A stretch of 52,344 nt of DNA from Pseudomonadota bacterium (GTDB taxonomy: Bacteria; Pseudomonadota; Alphaproteobacteria; Rhizobiales; Aestuariivirgaceae), in assembly GCA_963205315.1 (NCBI GenBank), contig CAUJIO010000081.1, forward strand, positions 1 to 52,344. Direction: 5' to 3'. How positions within the stretch are numbered: position 1 is the stretch's first letter; every line of letters begins with the position of its first letter. Below, piece after piece: positions 7,115-16,748 of this stretch. Below the pieces are notes generated by a model. The model saw only the letters and a program-made list of their open reading frames with translations, was not told the origin of the DNA and searched no databases. Made by a program: the position numbers and the translations under genes.

Positions 7115-9553
7115 GTGACGGACAGCGCGCGGATCGTCATCATTGGTGGCGGCGTCATCGGACTGGGCATTGCCTATCATCTGGCCGAGATGGGTATCAC
7201 CGACGTTGTGCTGTTGGAGCGCCACCAGCTGACCAGCGGAACATCATGGCACGCGGCTGGAATCGTCGGGCCGTTGCGCGCCAGCCTCAACCTCACACAT
7301 CTCGCCAGCTACGCGACAGAACTGTTCCCGCAGTTGGAGGCGAAGACAGGACAGTCATCCGGATACATGCGCACAGGCGGCCTGTGGCTGGCCCGCAACG
7401 CCGACCGGATGACAGAGCTCCGGCGCATCGCCCACATGGGAGACGTGACGGGGCTGCATGTCGATATTCTCGGTCCTTCGTCCATTGCCGGCCGCGTGCC
7501 CGGGCTCAACACGACGGGCCTGGCCGGGGCCTTGTGGGTTGAAGAGGACGGGCAGGCCAATCCCGTCGATATTTGCGCGGCCTATGCCAGGCGCGCGAAG
7601 TCGGCTGGCATCATCATTCGCGAGAACACGGCCTGTGCCGGATTCGACATCGAGAAGGGCCGTGTTGCCGGTGTCAGGCTCGCCACGGGTGAGTCGATCC
7701 GGTGTGGAACAGTGATCAATTGCGCGGGCGCGTGGGCGCGGGACATCGGGGCAATGGCCGGGGTTCCGGTGCCCCTGCAAGCGGTCGAGCATATGTATGT
7801 GGTGACCGAACCCATCGCCGGATTGCAGCAGCCGTTCCCGATTCTCCGCGATCTGGATGAAGGCATCTACATCAAGGGCGATTCCGGCAAGCTGGTGCTG
7901 GGTGGATTCGAACCTCATGCCAAGCCCTTCGATACGCGCTCGATGCAGGGCCAGCAGCCCTTCCTGGAATTGCCCGAGGATTGGGAGCAGTTCGAGCCCT
8001 TCATGGCTGCCGGCCTCAATCTCGTGCCGCAACTGGGCGAGGCCGGCATCCGGCATTTCATGAACGGGCCGGAGAGCTTCACCCCTGATACGCGGCCGTT
8101 GATGGGCGAGTCGCCCTATCTGCGCGGATTCTTCATCGCAGCAGGGTTCAATTCAACCGGCATGATGTCGTCGGCCGGAGCCGGCAAGGCCATGGCGGAA
8201 TGGGTCGTCGACGGAGAGCCGTCGCTCGATCTGTGGGCGCTCGATGTGTCGCGCTTCGATCGCGCGGCTTCGGCCAGATCCTTTGTCGTCAGCCGCACCG
8301 ATGAGACAGTGGCCGACCTGTTCCGCATGCACTGGCCTTACAAGCAGGCGAAGGCGGGGCGCGACGTCAGGCGTTCGGCTTTCCATCATGTCTTTGCCAA
8401 AGCGGGGGCCGTGTTCGGCGCACCTACGGGATGGGAGCGGCCCCTGTGGTTTGCGCAAAACGAGGAGGAGCGCGCGTTCCGTTATTCCTATGGCCAGCAG
8501 CACTGGTGGGCGGCAGCAGAGCGCGAGGCCAAGGCGATGGCCGAGGGCGTGGGCCTGTTCGAGCTCTCGCCGTTTACCAAGATCGACGTACAGGGTCCGG
8601 ACGCGCTGGCGCTGCTGCAATATCTGTGCGCCAACGACATCGATCATGAGGTGGGCCGCGCGGTCTACACGCAGATGCTCAATGCGCGCGGCGGTATCGA
8701 GGCCGACATCACGGTGACGCGTTATAGCGACACACATTTCCGCGTTATCAGCGGCGCGGCAACGCGCCAGAAGGACGTCGCCTGGATCTCCCGGCACGCC
8801 GCAGATCGCAGGTTCAACGCCGTCATCTCGGATGTCACGTCCTCGGAGGCCGTGCTTGCGGTCATGGGGCCTGGTTCACGCGCGTTGCTGCAAAGCCTGT
8901 CTGACGCCGATCTGTCGGACGCGGCGTTTGCATTTTCGACGTCCCATCTCATCGATATCGGCATGGTGACGGTGCGCGCCACGCGGGTCAGCTTTGTCGG
9001 CGAACTCGGCTTCGAACTCTATGTGCCATGCGAGTTTGCGGAGCGCCTCCTGCACGAGATCACCGAGGCAGGCAAGAATCATGATCTGGTTTTCTGCGGG
9101 CACTATGCGCTCGATGGCTGCCGTCTGGAGAAAGCCTATCGCCACTGGGGCCACGACATGGGGCCAAAGGAAACACCGCTGGAAGCAGGGCTGTCGCATG
9201 CCGTCGCCTGGAACAAATCTGGCTTTCTGGGCGAAGAGGCTCTGCGCTTGCGAAAAGCTTCGGGCATCTCCGCGCGGCTCCTGCATTTCGCGGTCGACGG
9301 CGGGAGGCCGCTGCTGCTCCACGACGAGCCGATCTATCGGGATGGCAAGCTTGCGGGGCTCACCACATCGGGCGGCCAGGGGTTCCGCACCGGCATGTCC
9401 CTGTGTTTCGGATACGTGCGCCAACAGCAAGGTGAAGATCGCGCCGACTTGTTCGCCTCCACATATGAAATTTCGGTCGCCGGCGAGCGCTATGCGCTCA
9501 TGCCGCTGGCCAAGCCACCCTATGACCCGGCCAGCCGCCGGTTGAGGAGTTAA
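7115..9553 (+). CDS. FAD-dependent dehydrogenase with C-terminal GcvT domain (dimethylglycine/sarcosine dehydrogenase-like), copy 1
   Basis: A two-domain enzyme of 812 residues. The N-terminal DAO-type FAD domain starts with GGGVIG at 11-16. It carries WHAAG at 45-49; in dimethylglycine and sarcosine dehydrogenases the histidine of this motif (His46 here) binds FAD covalently. From about residue 425 follows a GcvT-like aminomethyltransferase domain, which in the family passes the released one-carbon unit to tetrahydrofolate. I chose the GTG at 7115, preceded by AAGGA, because it gives the same N-terminal layout as the adjacent paralogue; the frame itself is open further upstream. Three bases separate it from copy 2. 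The substrate is probably an N-methylated glycine or related amine, but is unproven. Confidence 0.85.
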   Translation: MTDSARIVIIGGGVIGLGIAYHLAEMGITDVVLLERHQLTSGTSWHAAGIVGPLRASLNLTHLASYATELFPQLEAKTGQSSGYMRTGGLWLARNADRMTELRRIAHMGDVTGLHVDILGPSSIAGRVPGLNTTGLAGALWVEEDGQANPVDICAAYARRAKSAGIIIRENTACAGFDIEKGRVAGVRLATGESIRCGTVINCAGAWARDIGAMAGVPVPLQAVEHMYVVTEPIAGLQQPFPILRDLDEGIYIKGDSGKLVLGGFEPHAKPFDTRSMQGQQPFLELPEDWEQFEPFMAAGLNLVPQLGEAGIRHFMNGPESFTPDTRPLMGESPYLRGFFIAAGFNSTGMMSSAGAGKAMAEWVVDGEPSLDLWALDVSRFDRAASARSFVVSRTDETVADLFRMHWPYKQAKAGRDVRRSAFHHVFAKAGAVFGAPTGWERPLWFAQNEEERAFRYSYGQQHWWAAAEREAKAMAEGVGLFELSPFTKIDVQGPDALALLQYLCANDIDHEVGRAVYTQMLNARGGIEADITVTRYSDTHFRVISGAATRQKDVAWISRHAADRRFNAVISDVTSSEAVLAVMGPGSRALLQSLSDADLSDAAFAFSTSHLIDIGMVTVRATRVSFVGELGFELYVPCEFAERLLHEITEAGKNHDLVFCGHYALDGCRLEKAYRHWGHDMGPKETPLEAGLSHAVAWNKSGFLGEEALRLRKASGISARLLHFAVDGGRPLLLHDEPIYRDGKLAGLTTSGGQGFRTGMSLCFGYVRQQQGEDRADLFASTYEISVAGERYALMPLAKPPYDPASRRLRS

Positions 9554-9556
9554 GTC

Positions 9557-11998
9557 ATGAAGCCACACGCTCGCGTCGCCATCATCGGCGGCGGCGCCAT
9601 GGGAGTCTCGCTGTTGTATCATCTGGCCAAGCGCGGCTGGACGGACACGGTGTTGATCGAGAAGAACGAGCTGACCGCGGGTTCGACCTGGCATGCAGCG
9701 GGCCTGTGCACGCACTTCGCCCATAGCGCGACGGTCATGCTGATGCGGGCGCACTCCATAAAGCTCTACCGCGAGGGATTGACCGCCGAGACAGGCCTGC
9801 CCACTGGCTTCCATGCCAGCGGCGCATTGCGCATCACGCGTTCGCATGAGCGGATGAACGAGTTCCGTCATGTGCAGGGTATCGGGGAATTTCTCGGGCA
9901 CGAGTTTCGTATCCTGTCGCCGAAGCAGCTGAAGGACATCTATCCGCTCTGTCATACCGATGGCATTGTCGGTGCGGTTTATGAACCCCATGACGGCCAC
10001 GTCGATCCGACGCTGGCGACGAATGCGATGGCGGCTGCGGCGCGGAAACTCGGAGCCGAGATCGTCCGCCACAATGCCGTTCAGTCGATGGCGCGCAATG
10101 CGGGCGGAGAGTGGGTGGTGGAAACGCTGCAGGGCAGGCTCATCGCCGAGCATGTCGTGAATGCGGCGGGCACGTGGTGCCGCGAGATCGGCGCGATGAT
10201 GGGGATCGACCTGCCTGTCGTCCCGATGCTGCATCAATATGTGGTGACAGCCGAAGTGCCCGAGATCGAACAACGCATTGCAGATGGCGCTCCCGAGTTG
10301 CCAATCATTCGCGACCCGGAAGAAAGCTGGTATCTGCGCCAGGAGCGCAACGGCTATATCGTCGGTCCCTACGAGACGGCGGGCCATCCGTGGTCCGTCG
10401 ACGGTGTGCCGCCGGCTTTCGGCATGGAGTTGTTGCCGCCCGATCTCGATCGGGTCGAGCATATTATCGCCATGGCGATGGATCGCGTGCCCGCTCTGGG
10501 CACCGCTGGCATCAAGACGGTGGTGAACGGACCGATCACGTTCACGCCGGATGCCAACCCCATGGTGGGTCCGGCCTTCGGCGTCGCCAACGGCTGGCTG
10601 CTGACCGGTTCCAGCATGGGGGTGATGGAAGGCGGGGGTGCCGGAGCGTTCCTCGCAGACTGGATGGTTGACGGACGGCCGCCGCGTGATGCGCTGGCCA
10701 TCGACGGGCGGCGCTTCGGCAATTTTGCCGACCGCGATTATCGCGTCGACAAGGCCGTCGAATGTTTCGGCCTGCAGTTCGGCATTCACTATCCGTTCGA
10801 AGAGCGTGAGGCCGGACGCCCGCGGCGGGTGACCCCCGCCTATGATCAGCAGAAGGCGCAAGGGGCCGTTTTCGGGGCGGCCTATGGCTGGGAGCGGCCG
10901 AACTGGTTCAGTGCGGATGGTGCGAAGGATGTTTCGCTGACTTTCAGGCGGCCGGGTTGGCTGGATGCAGTCCGGCGCGAGTGCCTTCACGTCCGAGATC
11001 ATGTTGGCAGCGTTGATCTGTCTTCGTTCTCGAAGTTCGAGGTCAGTGGGCCGGAGGCAGATGCGTTCATGGCCACATTGGGATCGAACCGTCCGCCGCA
11101 ACGCGATGGCCGCATCGGACTGAACCACGCGTTGACGAACAATGGCGGCGTCGCATCCGAGTTCACGGTCACGCGTCTTGCCGCCAACAGCTATTGTCTC
11201 ACAAGTGCCGCCGTGGCGGAGCGGCATGACGAAGACCTTTTGCGGAACCGGGCGCCGGCCGGTGTCACGATTACAAATGTCACCGAGCGCCGCGGAATTC
11301 TCGGCGTCATGGGACCGAAGTCGCGGAAATTGCTGCAATCGCTTAGCAAGGCGGATCTTTCGAACGCCGCATTCCCATGGCTTTCGGCGCAGCGCATTGA
11401 GATCGCCGGCATTCCGGTGTTGGCGCTGCGGCTTTCCTACGTCGGTGAACTCGGCTGGGAATTGCATGCCGATCTAGGCCGCATCGGCGATCTCTACCGG
11501 GCGATCTGCAAGGCGGGTGCAGCTTTCAATCATGCGCCATTCGGTATCTATGCGGTCAATTCGATGCGCCTTGAGAAAGGCTATCGCGGATGGGGTGCGG
11601 ATCTCACGACCGAGCGGACGCCGCTCGAGTCCGGCCTTGATCCGCTGGTCCGTCACGCGGGCCGGGCCTTCACCGGACGCGAGGCGATGCTGGAGCGCGC
11701 AGGCAACGGCAAGGCCTGGCGAATGACGCTCCTGCAGCTCAAGGATGATGGCGTATCGTTGCCATTCTACAATCATACGGTCTGGCAGAAGGGTCAGGCG
11801 GTGGGTGTCGTCACGTCTGGTGGCTATGGCTTCCGTTGTGGTTTCCCGCTGGCGCTGGCCTATCTCACACCGCAGGCAAGCGACGGTCCGATGACAATCA
11901 AGATCATCGACCGGCACGTCGACGCGACAGAACTGCTCGATGCGCCTTACGATCCACAGAACCTCAGGCCGCGCGGCCTTGATCCGGGTACGGAGTAA
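9557..11998 (+). CDS. FAD-dependent dehydrogenase with C-terminal GcvT domain, copy 2
   Basis: An 813-residue paralogue of the preceding gene with the same architecture: GGGAMG at 11-16, WHAAG with His46 as the likely covalent FAD ligand, and a C-terminal GcvT/folate-binding half. The two differ throughout, so this is an old duplication or co-assembly rather than a recent copy. An AGGAG precedes the ATG at 9557, and the MttB-family gene follows with 2 bases between. Successive demethylations, such as dimethylglycine to sarcosine to glycine, would explain two similar enzymes in one operon. Alternatively they form a hetero-oligomer. Neither can be decided from sequence. Confidence 0.85.
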   Translation: MKPHARVAIIGGGAMGVSLLYHLAKRGWTDTVLIEKNELTAGSTWHAAGLCTHFAHSATVMLMRAHSIKLYREGLTAETGLPTGFHASGALRITRSHERMNEFRHVQGIGEFLGHEFRILSPKQLKDIYPLCHTDGIVGAVYEPHDGHVDPTLATNAMAAAARKLGAEIVRHNAVQSMARNAGGEWVVETLQGRLIAEHVVNAAGTWCREIGAMMGIDLPVVPMLHQYVVTAEVPEIEQRIADGAPELPIIRDPEESWYLRQERNGYIVGPYETAGHPWSVDGVPPAFGMELLPPDLDRVEHIIAMAMDRVPALGTAGIKTVVNGPITFTPDANPMVGPAFGVANGWLLTGSSMGVMEGGGAGAFLADWMVDGRPPRDALAIDGRRFGNFADRDYRVDKAVECFGLQFGIHYPFEEREAGRPRRVTPAYDQQKAQGAVFGAAYGWERPNWFSADGAKDVSLTFRRPGWLDAVRRECLHVRDHVGSVDLSSFSKFEVSGPEADAFMATLGSNRPPQRDGRIGLNHALTNNGGVASEFTVTRLAANSYCLTSAAVAERHDEDLLRNRAPAGVTITNVTERRGILGVMGPKSRKLLQSLSKADLSNAAFPWLSAQRIEIAGIPVLALRLSYVGELGWELHADLGRIGDLYRAICKAGAAFNHAPFGIYAVNSMRLEKGYRGWGADLTTERTPLESGLDPLVRHAGRAFTGREAMLERAGNGKAWRMTLLQLKDDGVSLPFYNHTVWQKGQAVGVVTSGGYGFRCGFPLALAYLTPQASDGPMTIKIIDRHVDATELLDAPYDPQNLRPRGLDPGTE

Positions 11999-12000
11999 TC

Positions 12001-13566
12001 ATGTCAGAAGCAGATCACCAAGCCTCCGTCAGTTTCTCCAGAGCGAGAAGCGGGGGACGTGCCGGACGGGCCGGGCAACGGCTCAGCTCCGCGCCACTGC
12101 GCAAGCCATTCATCAACCGCAAGCTGGCGCCATATGAAATTCTGACAGAGGAAGGCCTCTGCCTGATTGAGGCAAATGCCGACCGGATCCTCAAAGAGAT
12201 CGGCATGGAATTCCATGGCGATCCCGAGATCCTCGAGATATTCCAAGCCGCCGGTGCGGACGTGCAGGGCCTTCGCGTCCGCTTCGAGCCCGGCATGTGC
12301 CGCGCCATCATCAGAGCCTCGGCCCCGCGTGAATACCAGCAGCATGCGCGCAATCCCGCCAATACGGTAACGCTTGGCGGCAACAACACCGTGCTCTGTC
12401 CCTCCTGGGGACCGCCCTTCGTGCATGATCTTGATCGTGGCCGGCGTTATGCGACCTATGGCGATTTTCAGGATCTGGTGAAGATCCACCAGATGATCCC
12501 CTACCTGCACCATTCGGGCGGCGTGGTGTGCGAGCCTGTCGATCTTCCCGCCAACAAGCGGCATCTCGACATGCTGTATGCCCACATCCGCTATTCTGAC
12601 CGGGCATTCATGGGCGCCTTCATCGGTGGCGAACGGGCGCAGGATGCCGTCGACATGGCAAAGATCGTGTTTGGTGATGAGTTCGTCGCCAACAATGCCG
12701 TGCTCTACAACGTCAGCAATACCAATGCGCCGCTGGTGCTCGATGCCAACATGTCGGGCTCGCTCAAGGTCTATGCCCGCAACAACCAGCCTGTCGCCTG
12801 CACACCGTGGACGCTGGCGGGCGCCATGAGTCCCTGCACGGTTGCCGGAACGCTCGCGCAGGTTCTGGCGGAGGCACTGGCGTGCCTGGCGCTGGTGCAG
12901 CTGATCAATCCCGGTGCGCCGTGCCTGATGGGGAGCTTCGCCAGCACCATGTCGATGCAGAGCGGTGCGCCGACATTCGGTACGCCCGAGGCCGGCAAGA
13001 TGGTGCTGGCGGCTGGGCAATTGGCCCGGCGGCTAGGTGTCCCGTTCCACACGGTCGGCACGCTTTCGGCTTCGAAACTTCCCGACGCGCAGGCTGAACA
13101 GGAGGCGACCTGGGGCCTGATGATGTCAATGCTGGCCGGTGCCAACCTCATCAATCATGCGACAGGCTGGCTGGAGGGCGGGCTGGTGACGGGCTACGAG
13201 AAGACGATTATTGACGCGGATCTCTGCGGCAAGCTGTCGAGTTTCTTCGACGGGATCGATCTCTCGGACAATGCGCAAGCACTGGATGCGATTGCAGCTG
13301 TTGGCCCCGGCTCGCATTACCTCGGCAGCGCGCATACCCAGTCGAATTTCCTCTCGGCGTTCTACCGCTCGCCGATTGCCGACAACAATTCCTATGAGCA
13401 ATGGAAAGCCGAGGGTGGGCTCGATGCGGCGGCGCGGGCCAATGGCGAATGGAAGCGCCTGTTGCGCGACTACGAAGATCCCGGGCTCGATCCGGCAATC
13501 GACGAGGCGCTGCAGGCGTTCATTGCCAGGCGCAAGGCAAGCATGCCGGACCAGAACTATTACTGA
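12001..13566 (+). CDS. MttB-superfamily methyltransferase lacking pyrrolysine
   Basis: A 521-residue member of the trimethylamine methyltransferase (MttB) superfamily, recognised from its overall TIM-barrel pattern, including the N-terminal LTEEGLCLIEANADRIL region and glycine-rich strands such as NHATGWLEGG. The frame is not interrupted by an amber codon, so the pyrrolysine of archaeal MttB is absent. It belongs with non-pyrrolysine relatives, some of which demethylate glycine betaine or similar quaternary amines (family knowledge). It is the third gene of the operon, right behind two GcvT-type dehydrogenases. No corrinoid protein gene is seen nearby. A GGAG precedes the ATG. Expected role: removing the first methyl group from a quaternary amine (inference). 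Confidence 0.82.
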   Translation: MSEADHQASVSFSRARSGGRAGRAGQRLSSAPLRKPFINRKLAPYEILTEEGLCLIEANADRILKEIGMEFHGDPEILEIFQAAGADVQGLRVRFEPGMCRAIIRASAPREYQQHARNPANTVTLGGNNTVLCPSWGPPFVHDLDRGRRYATYGDFQDLVKIHQMIPYLHHSGGVVCEPVDLPANKRHLDMLYAHIRYSDRAFMGAFIGGERAQDAVDMAKIVFGDEFVANNAVLYNVSNTNAPLVLDANMSGSLKVYARNNQPVACTPWTLAGAMSPCTVAGTLAQVLAEALACLALVQLINPGAPCLMGSFASTMSMQSGAPTFGTPEAGKMVLAAGQLARRLGVPFHTVGTLSASKLPDAQAEQEATWGLMMSMLAGANLINHATGWLEGGLVTGYEKTIIDADLCGKLSSFFDGIDLSDNAQALDAIAAVGPGSHYLGSAHTQSNFLSAFYRSPIADNNSYEQWKAEGGLDAAARANGEWKRLLRDYEDPGLDPAIDEALQAFIARRKASMPDQNYY

Positions 13567-13758
13567 CGCGCGACGCCGAAGGCAGAATGACCGGCCAGTT
13601 TTGCGCGATGGCGGATCTGATCTTGTGCGGAAGCATCATTTCATAGCGTATCGGCAATGCTCCCGGTTCCTGTCCAAGCCCTCTCGACGGCATGAAATTG
13701 TTAGCCTAGTCTCCGCCGCCGAAAGCAATCGATTAGTGTTGCAGGTGGGGGAGTTCTC

Positions 13759-14820
13759 TTGGCTTCAGTCGACATTGTGAACGCACGCAAATCCTATGGT
13801 GACCAGGAGGTCATACATGGTGTGTCGATCGGCATCTCGGATGGCGAATTCGTGGCGCTTGTCGGGCCATCAGGCTGCGGCAAGTCGACGTTGCTGCGGA
13901 TGATCGCCGGGCTAGAGGAGATCACCGGCGGCGACATACGGATCGGCGACATGATCGTCAATGGCCTGCCGCCGAAGGATCGAGACATCGCAATGGTGTT
14001 TCAGAACTACGCGCTCTATCCCCACAAGACGGTGGCGCAGAACATGGGCTTCGCGCTGAAGCTGCGCAAGGTGTCCAAGTCCGAGATCGATGCGCGGGTG
14101 CAGAAGGCGGCCGAGATTCTGGGGCTCATTCCCTATCTCAATCGCTATCCACGGCAATTGTCCGGCGGTCAGCGCCAGCGCGTCGCCATGGGCCGCGCCA
14201 TCGTCAGAGATCCCAAGGTGTTCCTGTTCGACGAACCGCTGTCCAATCTCGATGCGAAGCTGCGCGTGCAGATGCGGGCCGAGATCAAGGAATTGCATCA
14301 GAGGCTGAAGACCACCACCGTTTACGTGACGCACGATCAGGTCGAGGCTATGACCATGGCCGACAAGATCGTGGTTCTGCATGACGGTATTGTCGAACAG
14401 ATCGGGTCACCGCTCGAACTCTACGACCGGCCTGCGAATCTGTTCGTCGCCGGGTTCATTGGCTCGCCGTCGATGAACATGTTCAACGGCAAGATACGCG
14501 CCGGGGCAAAGCCGTTCTTCGAAACGGCAAGCGGCGCCCGGCTGCCGCTGGCGAAGGCGCCAGAGTCGAGCGATGGCCGCGACGCTGTATATGGCATCCG
14601 CCCCGAGCATCTCTCTCTTGGCGGCGACCTCAACATCAAGGTGACGGTGATCGAGCCGACGGGTGCCGAGACACAAGTGCTCGGCAAGGTCGGTGAAGAC
14701 AAGATCAACGGTGTGTTCCGAGAACGTGTCACCACCAAGCCCGGTGACTTGCTTGCCGTTTCGCCAGACTTGTCGCTCGTGCATCTGTTCGATCTGAAAA
14801 CGGGGAACCGCATCGGCTGA
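13759..14820 (+). CDS. ABC transporter ATP-binding protein, MalK/UgpC type
   Basis: A 353-residue ATPase of the CUT1 carbohydrate importer class. Walker A GPSGCGKST is at 36-44, the signature LSGGQ at 134-138, Walker B VFLFDEP at 154-160 and the switch histidine at 192. After about residue 235 comes the TOBE-containing regulatory domain usual for MalK/UgpC proteins. The start is TTG at 13759, preceded by GGGGGAG at correct distance; no ATG gives a complete N-terminus. It is the first of four genes forming a complete importer. The 192 bases upstream separate it from the methyltransferase operon, so it probably has its own promoter, although I cannot point to a convincing one. Confidence 0.92.
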   Translation: MASVDIVNARKSYGDQEVIHGVSIGISDGEFVALVGPSGCGKSTLLRMIAGLEEITGGDIRIGDMIVNGLPPKDRDIAMVFQNYALYPHKTVAQNMGFALKLRKVSKSEIDARVQKAAEILGLIPYLNRYPRQLSGGQRQRVAMGRAIVRDPKVFLFDEPLSNLDAKLRVQMRAEIKELHQRLKTTTVYVTHDQVEAMTMADKIVVLHDGIVEQIGSPLELYDRPANLFVAGFIGSPSMNMFNGKIRAGAKPFFETASGARLPLAKAPESSDGRDAVYGIRPEHLSLGGDLNIKVTVIEPTGAETQVLGKVGEDKINGVFRERVTTKPGDLLAVSPDLSLVHLFDLKTGNRIG

Positions 14821-15035
14821 GTGCGGCGATTGTTGCGCCGCACATGCTGCGGTGCATGTCGAGTTGCCGTTGACGTTGCGATTCAACGGTTTGCTCACAT
14901 TGACTTTGGCTCCGCATCTTGCATAGTCGATGACAGCGTCGAACACGAAACAAGGTCACGATCGAAGGAGCCGGAGCACGGCCGCCAGCATGGTTGAACC
15001 GCATCGCGGGACGCACACAGGGAGGACTCAACGTC

Positions 15036-16682
15036 ATGAAGCTCGAACTCTACAATATGCTGAGCCGCCGCACGGTGCTGAAGGGCGCTGCCGCTGCTTC
15101 GGCACTCGCCGCCACCGGTACGATCGGCATGCCGCCGGTGCGCACGGCTTTCGCCGCGAGTGACCTGCGCGCCGCTATTCTGCAGGTTCCCGGCGTGGGC
15201 AAGGGAGAGCCGACCGATGCCGAATGGCAGAAGGTTGGTGAAATGTGCCTTGGCCCCACCAAGGAGAACGTGAAGGAAGGCGAGTTCAAGGGCGTCGAGC
15301 TGTCGTTCATGGGCCTCAACAACCAGAACGTCCACAACGTGCTGTTCCGCGGCTTGTCGAAGGCCTGGGCCGATTACACAGGCGCCACCATCAACTGGAT
15401 CGATCTCGCGCAGGCCGACTACAATGCCCGCCTGCAGCAGTCGATCGCGACCGGAACGGTGGACTTTGACGTCATCGAAATGGGCGCACCCTTCGAAGGC
15501 GATGTCTGCGGCAAGGGTCTGGCCTCGGTGATGCCGGACTGGGTCGCCAAGCAGATCGACATGGACGACTACGTGGGTTACCTCAAGGCGCCGGTCGGCA
15601 CCTGGGATGGCAAGACCTATCGCATTTCCTGCGATGGCGACTGCCATAACTTCAACTACCGCTCGGATGTGTTCGCCGATGCGGGCCTTGCCGGTGAATG
15701 GAAGGCCGCCGGTGGTGCGGGTGAGTGGGGTCCGCCAAAAACCTGGCAGCAGGTCAACGCCTATACGAAATTCCTCAAAGGCAAGCAGCTCGACGGGCAA
15801 GATCTCTATGGCTATCTCGATCCATGCAAGGGTTGGGGCGGCTTCGGCTTCTACTTCCTCGGCAGCCGCGCCACGGCCTATGCCAAGCATCCGGACGACA
15901 AGGCTTTCCTGTTCGATCCCGACACCATGAAGCCGCGCGTCAACAATCCGGCCTGGGTTCGCGCCATTCAGGACGTGCTCGACTCGCTGCCGTCCGAACC
16001 AGCCGACCAGCTCAATGCCGACCCAGGCACGACCGGCTTCCAGCAGTTCCTTGCCGGCACCGGAACCATGCTGTCGTGGTGGGGCGACATCGGCTCGAAC
16101 GTCAACACCAGCGACTCGTCGGTCATTCAGGGCAAGACGGCATTCGACATCCTGCCGGGTTCGGATGACGTCTACAACTCCAAGACTGGCGCCTGGGACA
16201 AGCTTGCCTCTGGGCCGAACTATGCACCGAACATGGCCTATATCGGCTGGGGCATCTATGTGATGGCCCGCGTCGATGCCGACCCGGTCAAGCAGAAGGC
16301 TGCATGGTCTCTGGCGGCTCACTTGGGCGGCAAGGACATCTCGCTGTGGATGGCGGCATATCCGTCGGGCTTCCAGCCCTATCGCCAGAGCCACTTTGAT
16401 GTGAAGGAATGGGTGGGTGCAGGCTATGATGAAACCTTCATCGCCTCGTATCTCAAGTCGGAAGCCGATTCCTACAATCATCCGAACGCCGCGATCGAAC
16501 CGCGCATCCCCGGCATCTTCCAATACTACTCGGAAGCCGAGGACATCCTTGCCAATATCTACGCCGGCAAGATGAAGGCGCAGGAAGGGGCCGACGCCAT
16601 CGCCGCCGCCTGGGAAAAACGCACAGACCAGCTCGGACGCGAGACCCAGATCAAACTCTACAAGGCATCGCTGGGACTTTAA
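15036..16682 (+). CDS. ABC transporter substrate-binding protein, Tat-exported
   Basis: A 548-residue periplasmic solute-binding protein of the CUT1 type. The N-terminus has the twin-arginine motif SRRTVLK (Arg11-Arg12), a hydrophobic stretch and a likely cleavage after AFA near residue 40. Export is thus probably by Tat in folded form. It is longer than the usual 400-450 residues of sugar binders, a size also seen among some rhizobial carbohydrate binding proteins. GGAGGA precedes the ATG at 15036. It lies between the ATPase and the two permeases and is followed by a hairpin that could lower downstream expression. Ligand unknown; the neighbouring kinases suggest a sugar, polyol or derivative. 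Confidence 0.88.
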   Translation: MKLELYNMLSRRTVLKGAAAASALAATGTIGMPPVRTAFAASDLRAAILQVPGVGKGEPTDAEWQKVGEMCLGPTKENVKEGEFKGVELSFMGLNNQNVHNVLFRGLSKAWADYTGATINWIDLAQADYNARLQQSIATGTVDFDVIEMGAPFEGDVCGKGLASVMPDWVAKQIDMDDYVGYLKAPVGTWDGKTYRISCDGDCHNFNYRSDVFADAGLAGEWKAAGGAGEWGPPKTWQQVNAYTKFLKGKQLDGQDLYGYLDPCKGWGGFGFYFLGSRATAYAKHPDDKAFLFDPDTMKPRVNNPAWVRAIQDVLDSLPSEPADQLNADPGTTGFQQFLAGTGTMLSWWGDIGSNVNTSDSSVIQGKTAFDILPGSDDVYNSKTGAWDKLASGPNYAPNMAYIGWGIYVMARVDADPVKQKAAWSLAAHLGGKDISLWMAAYPSGFQPYRQSHFDVKEWVGAGYDETFIASYLKSEADSYNHPNAAIEPRIPGIFQYYSEAEDILANIYAGKMKAQEGADAIAAAWEKRTDQLGRETQIKLYKASLGL

Positions 16683-16691
16683 TGTCACTTC

Positions 16692-16729
16692 GGGCCGGCA
16701 GTCTGATGCTGCCGGCCCTTCTCTTTTTC
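16692..16729 (+). terminator. Intra-operon hairpin (attenuator) after the binding-protein gene
   Basis: A perfect 10-base-pair stem, GGGCCGGCAG at 16692-16701 and CTGCCGGCCC at 16709-16718, is followed by TTCTCTTTTT. It sits 10 bases after the stop of the binding-protein gene and before the first permease gene. Such partial terminators or 3'-stabilising hairpins commonly raise the binding protein above the permeases. Confidence 0.8.
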
Positions 16730-16748
16730 GGAATGAAACGCGGCCCTG

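Noticed and set aside
8876-11467. An 863-codon leftward open frame
   Set aside because: Antisense to the two FAD-GcvT genes; composition is shadow-like and no motif is present.
12001-13566. Pyrrolysine in the MttB homologue
   Set aside because: The frame runs through without an internal amber codon, and no pyl genes are seen.
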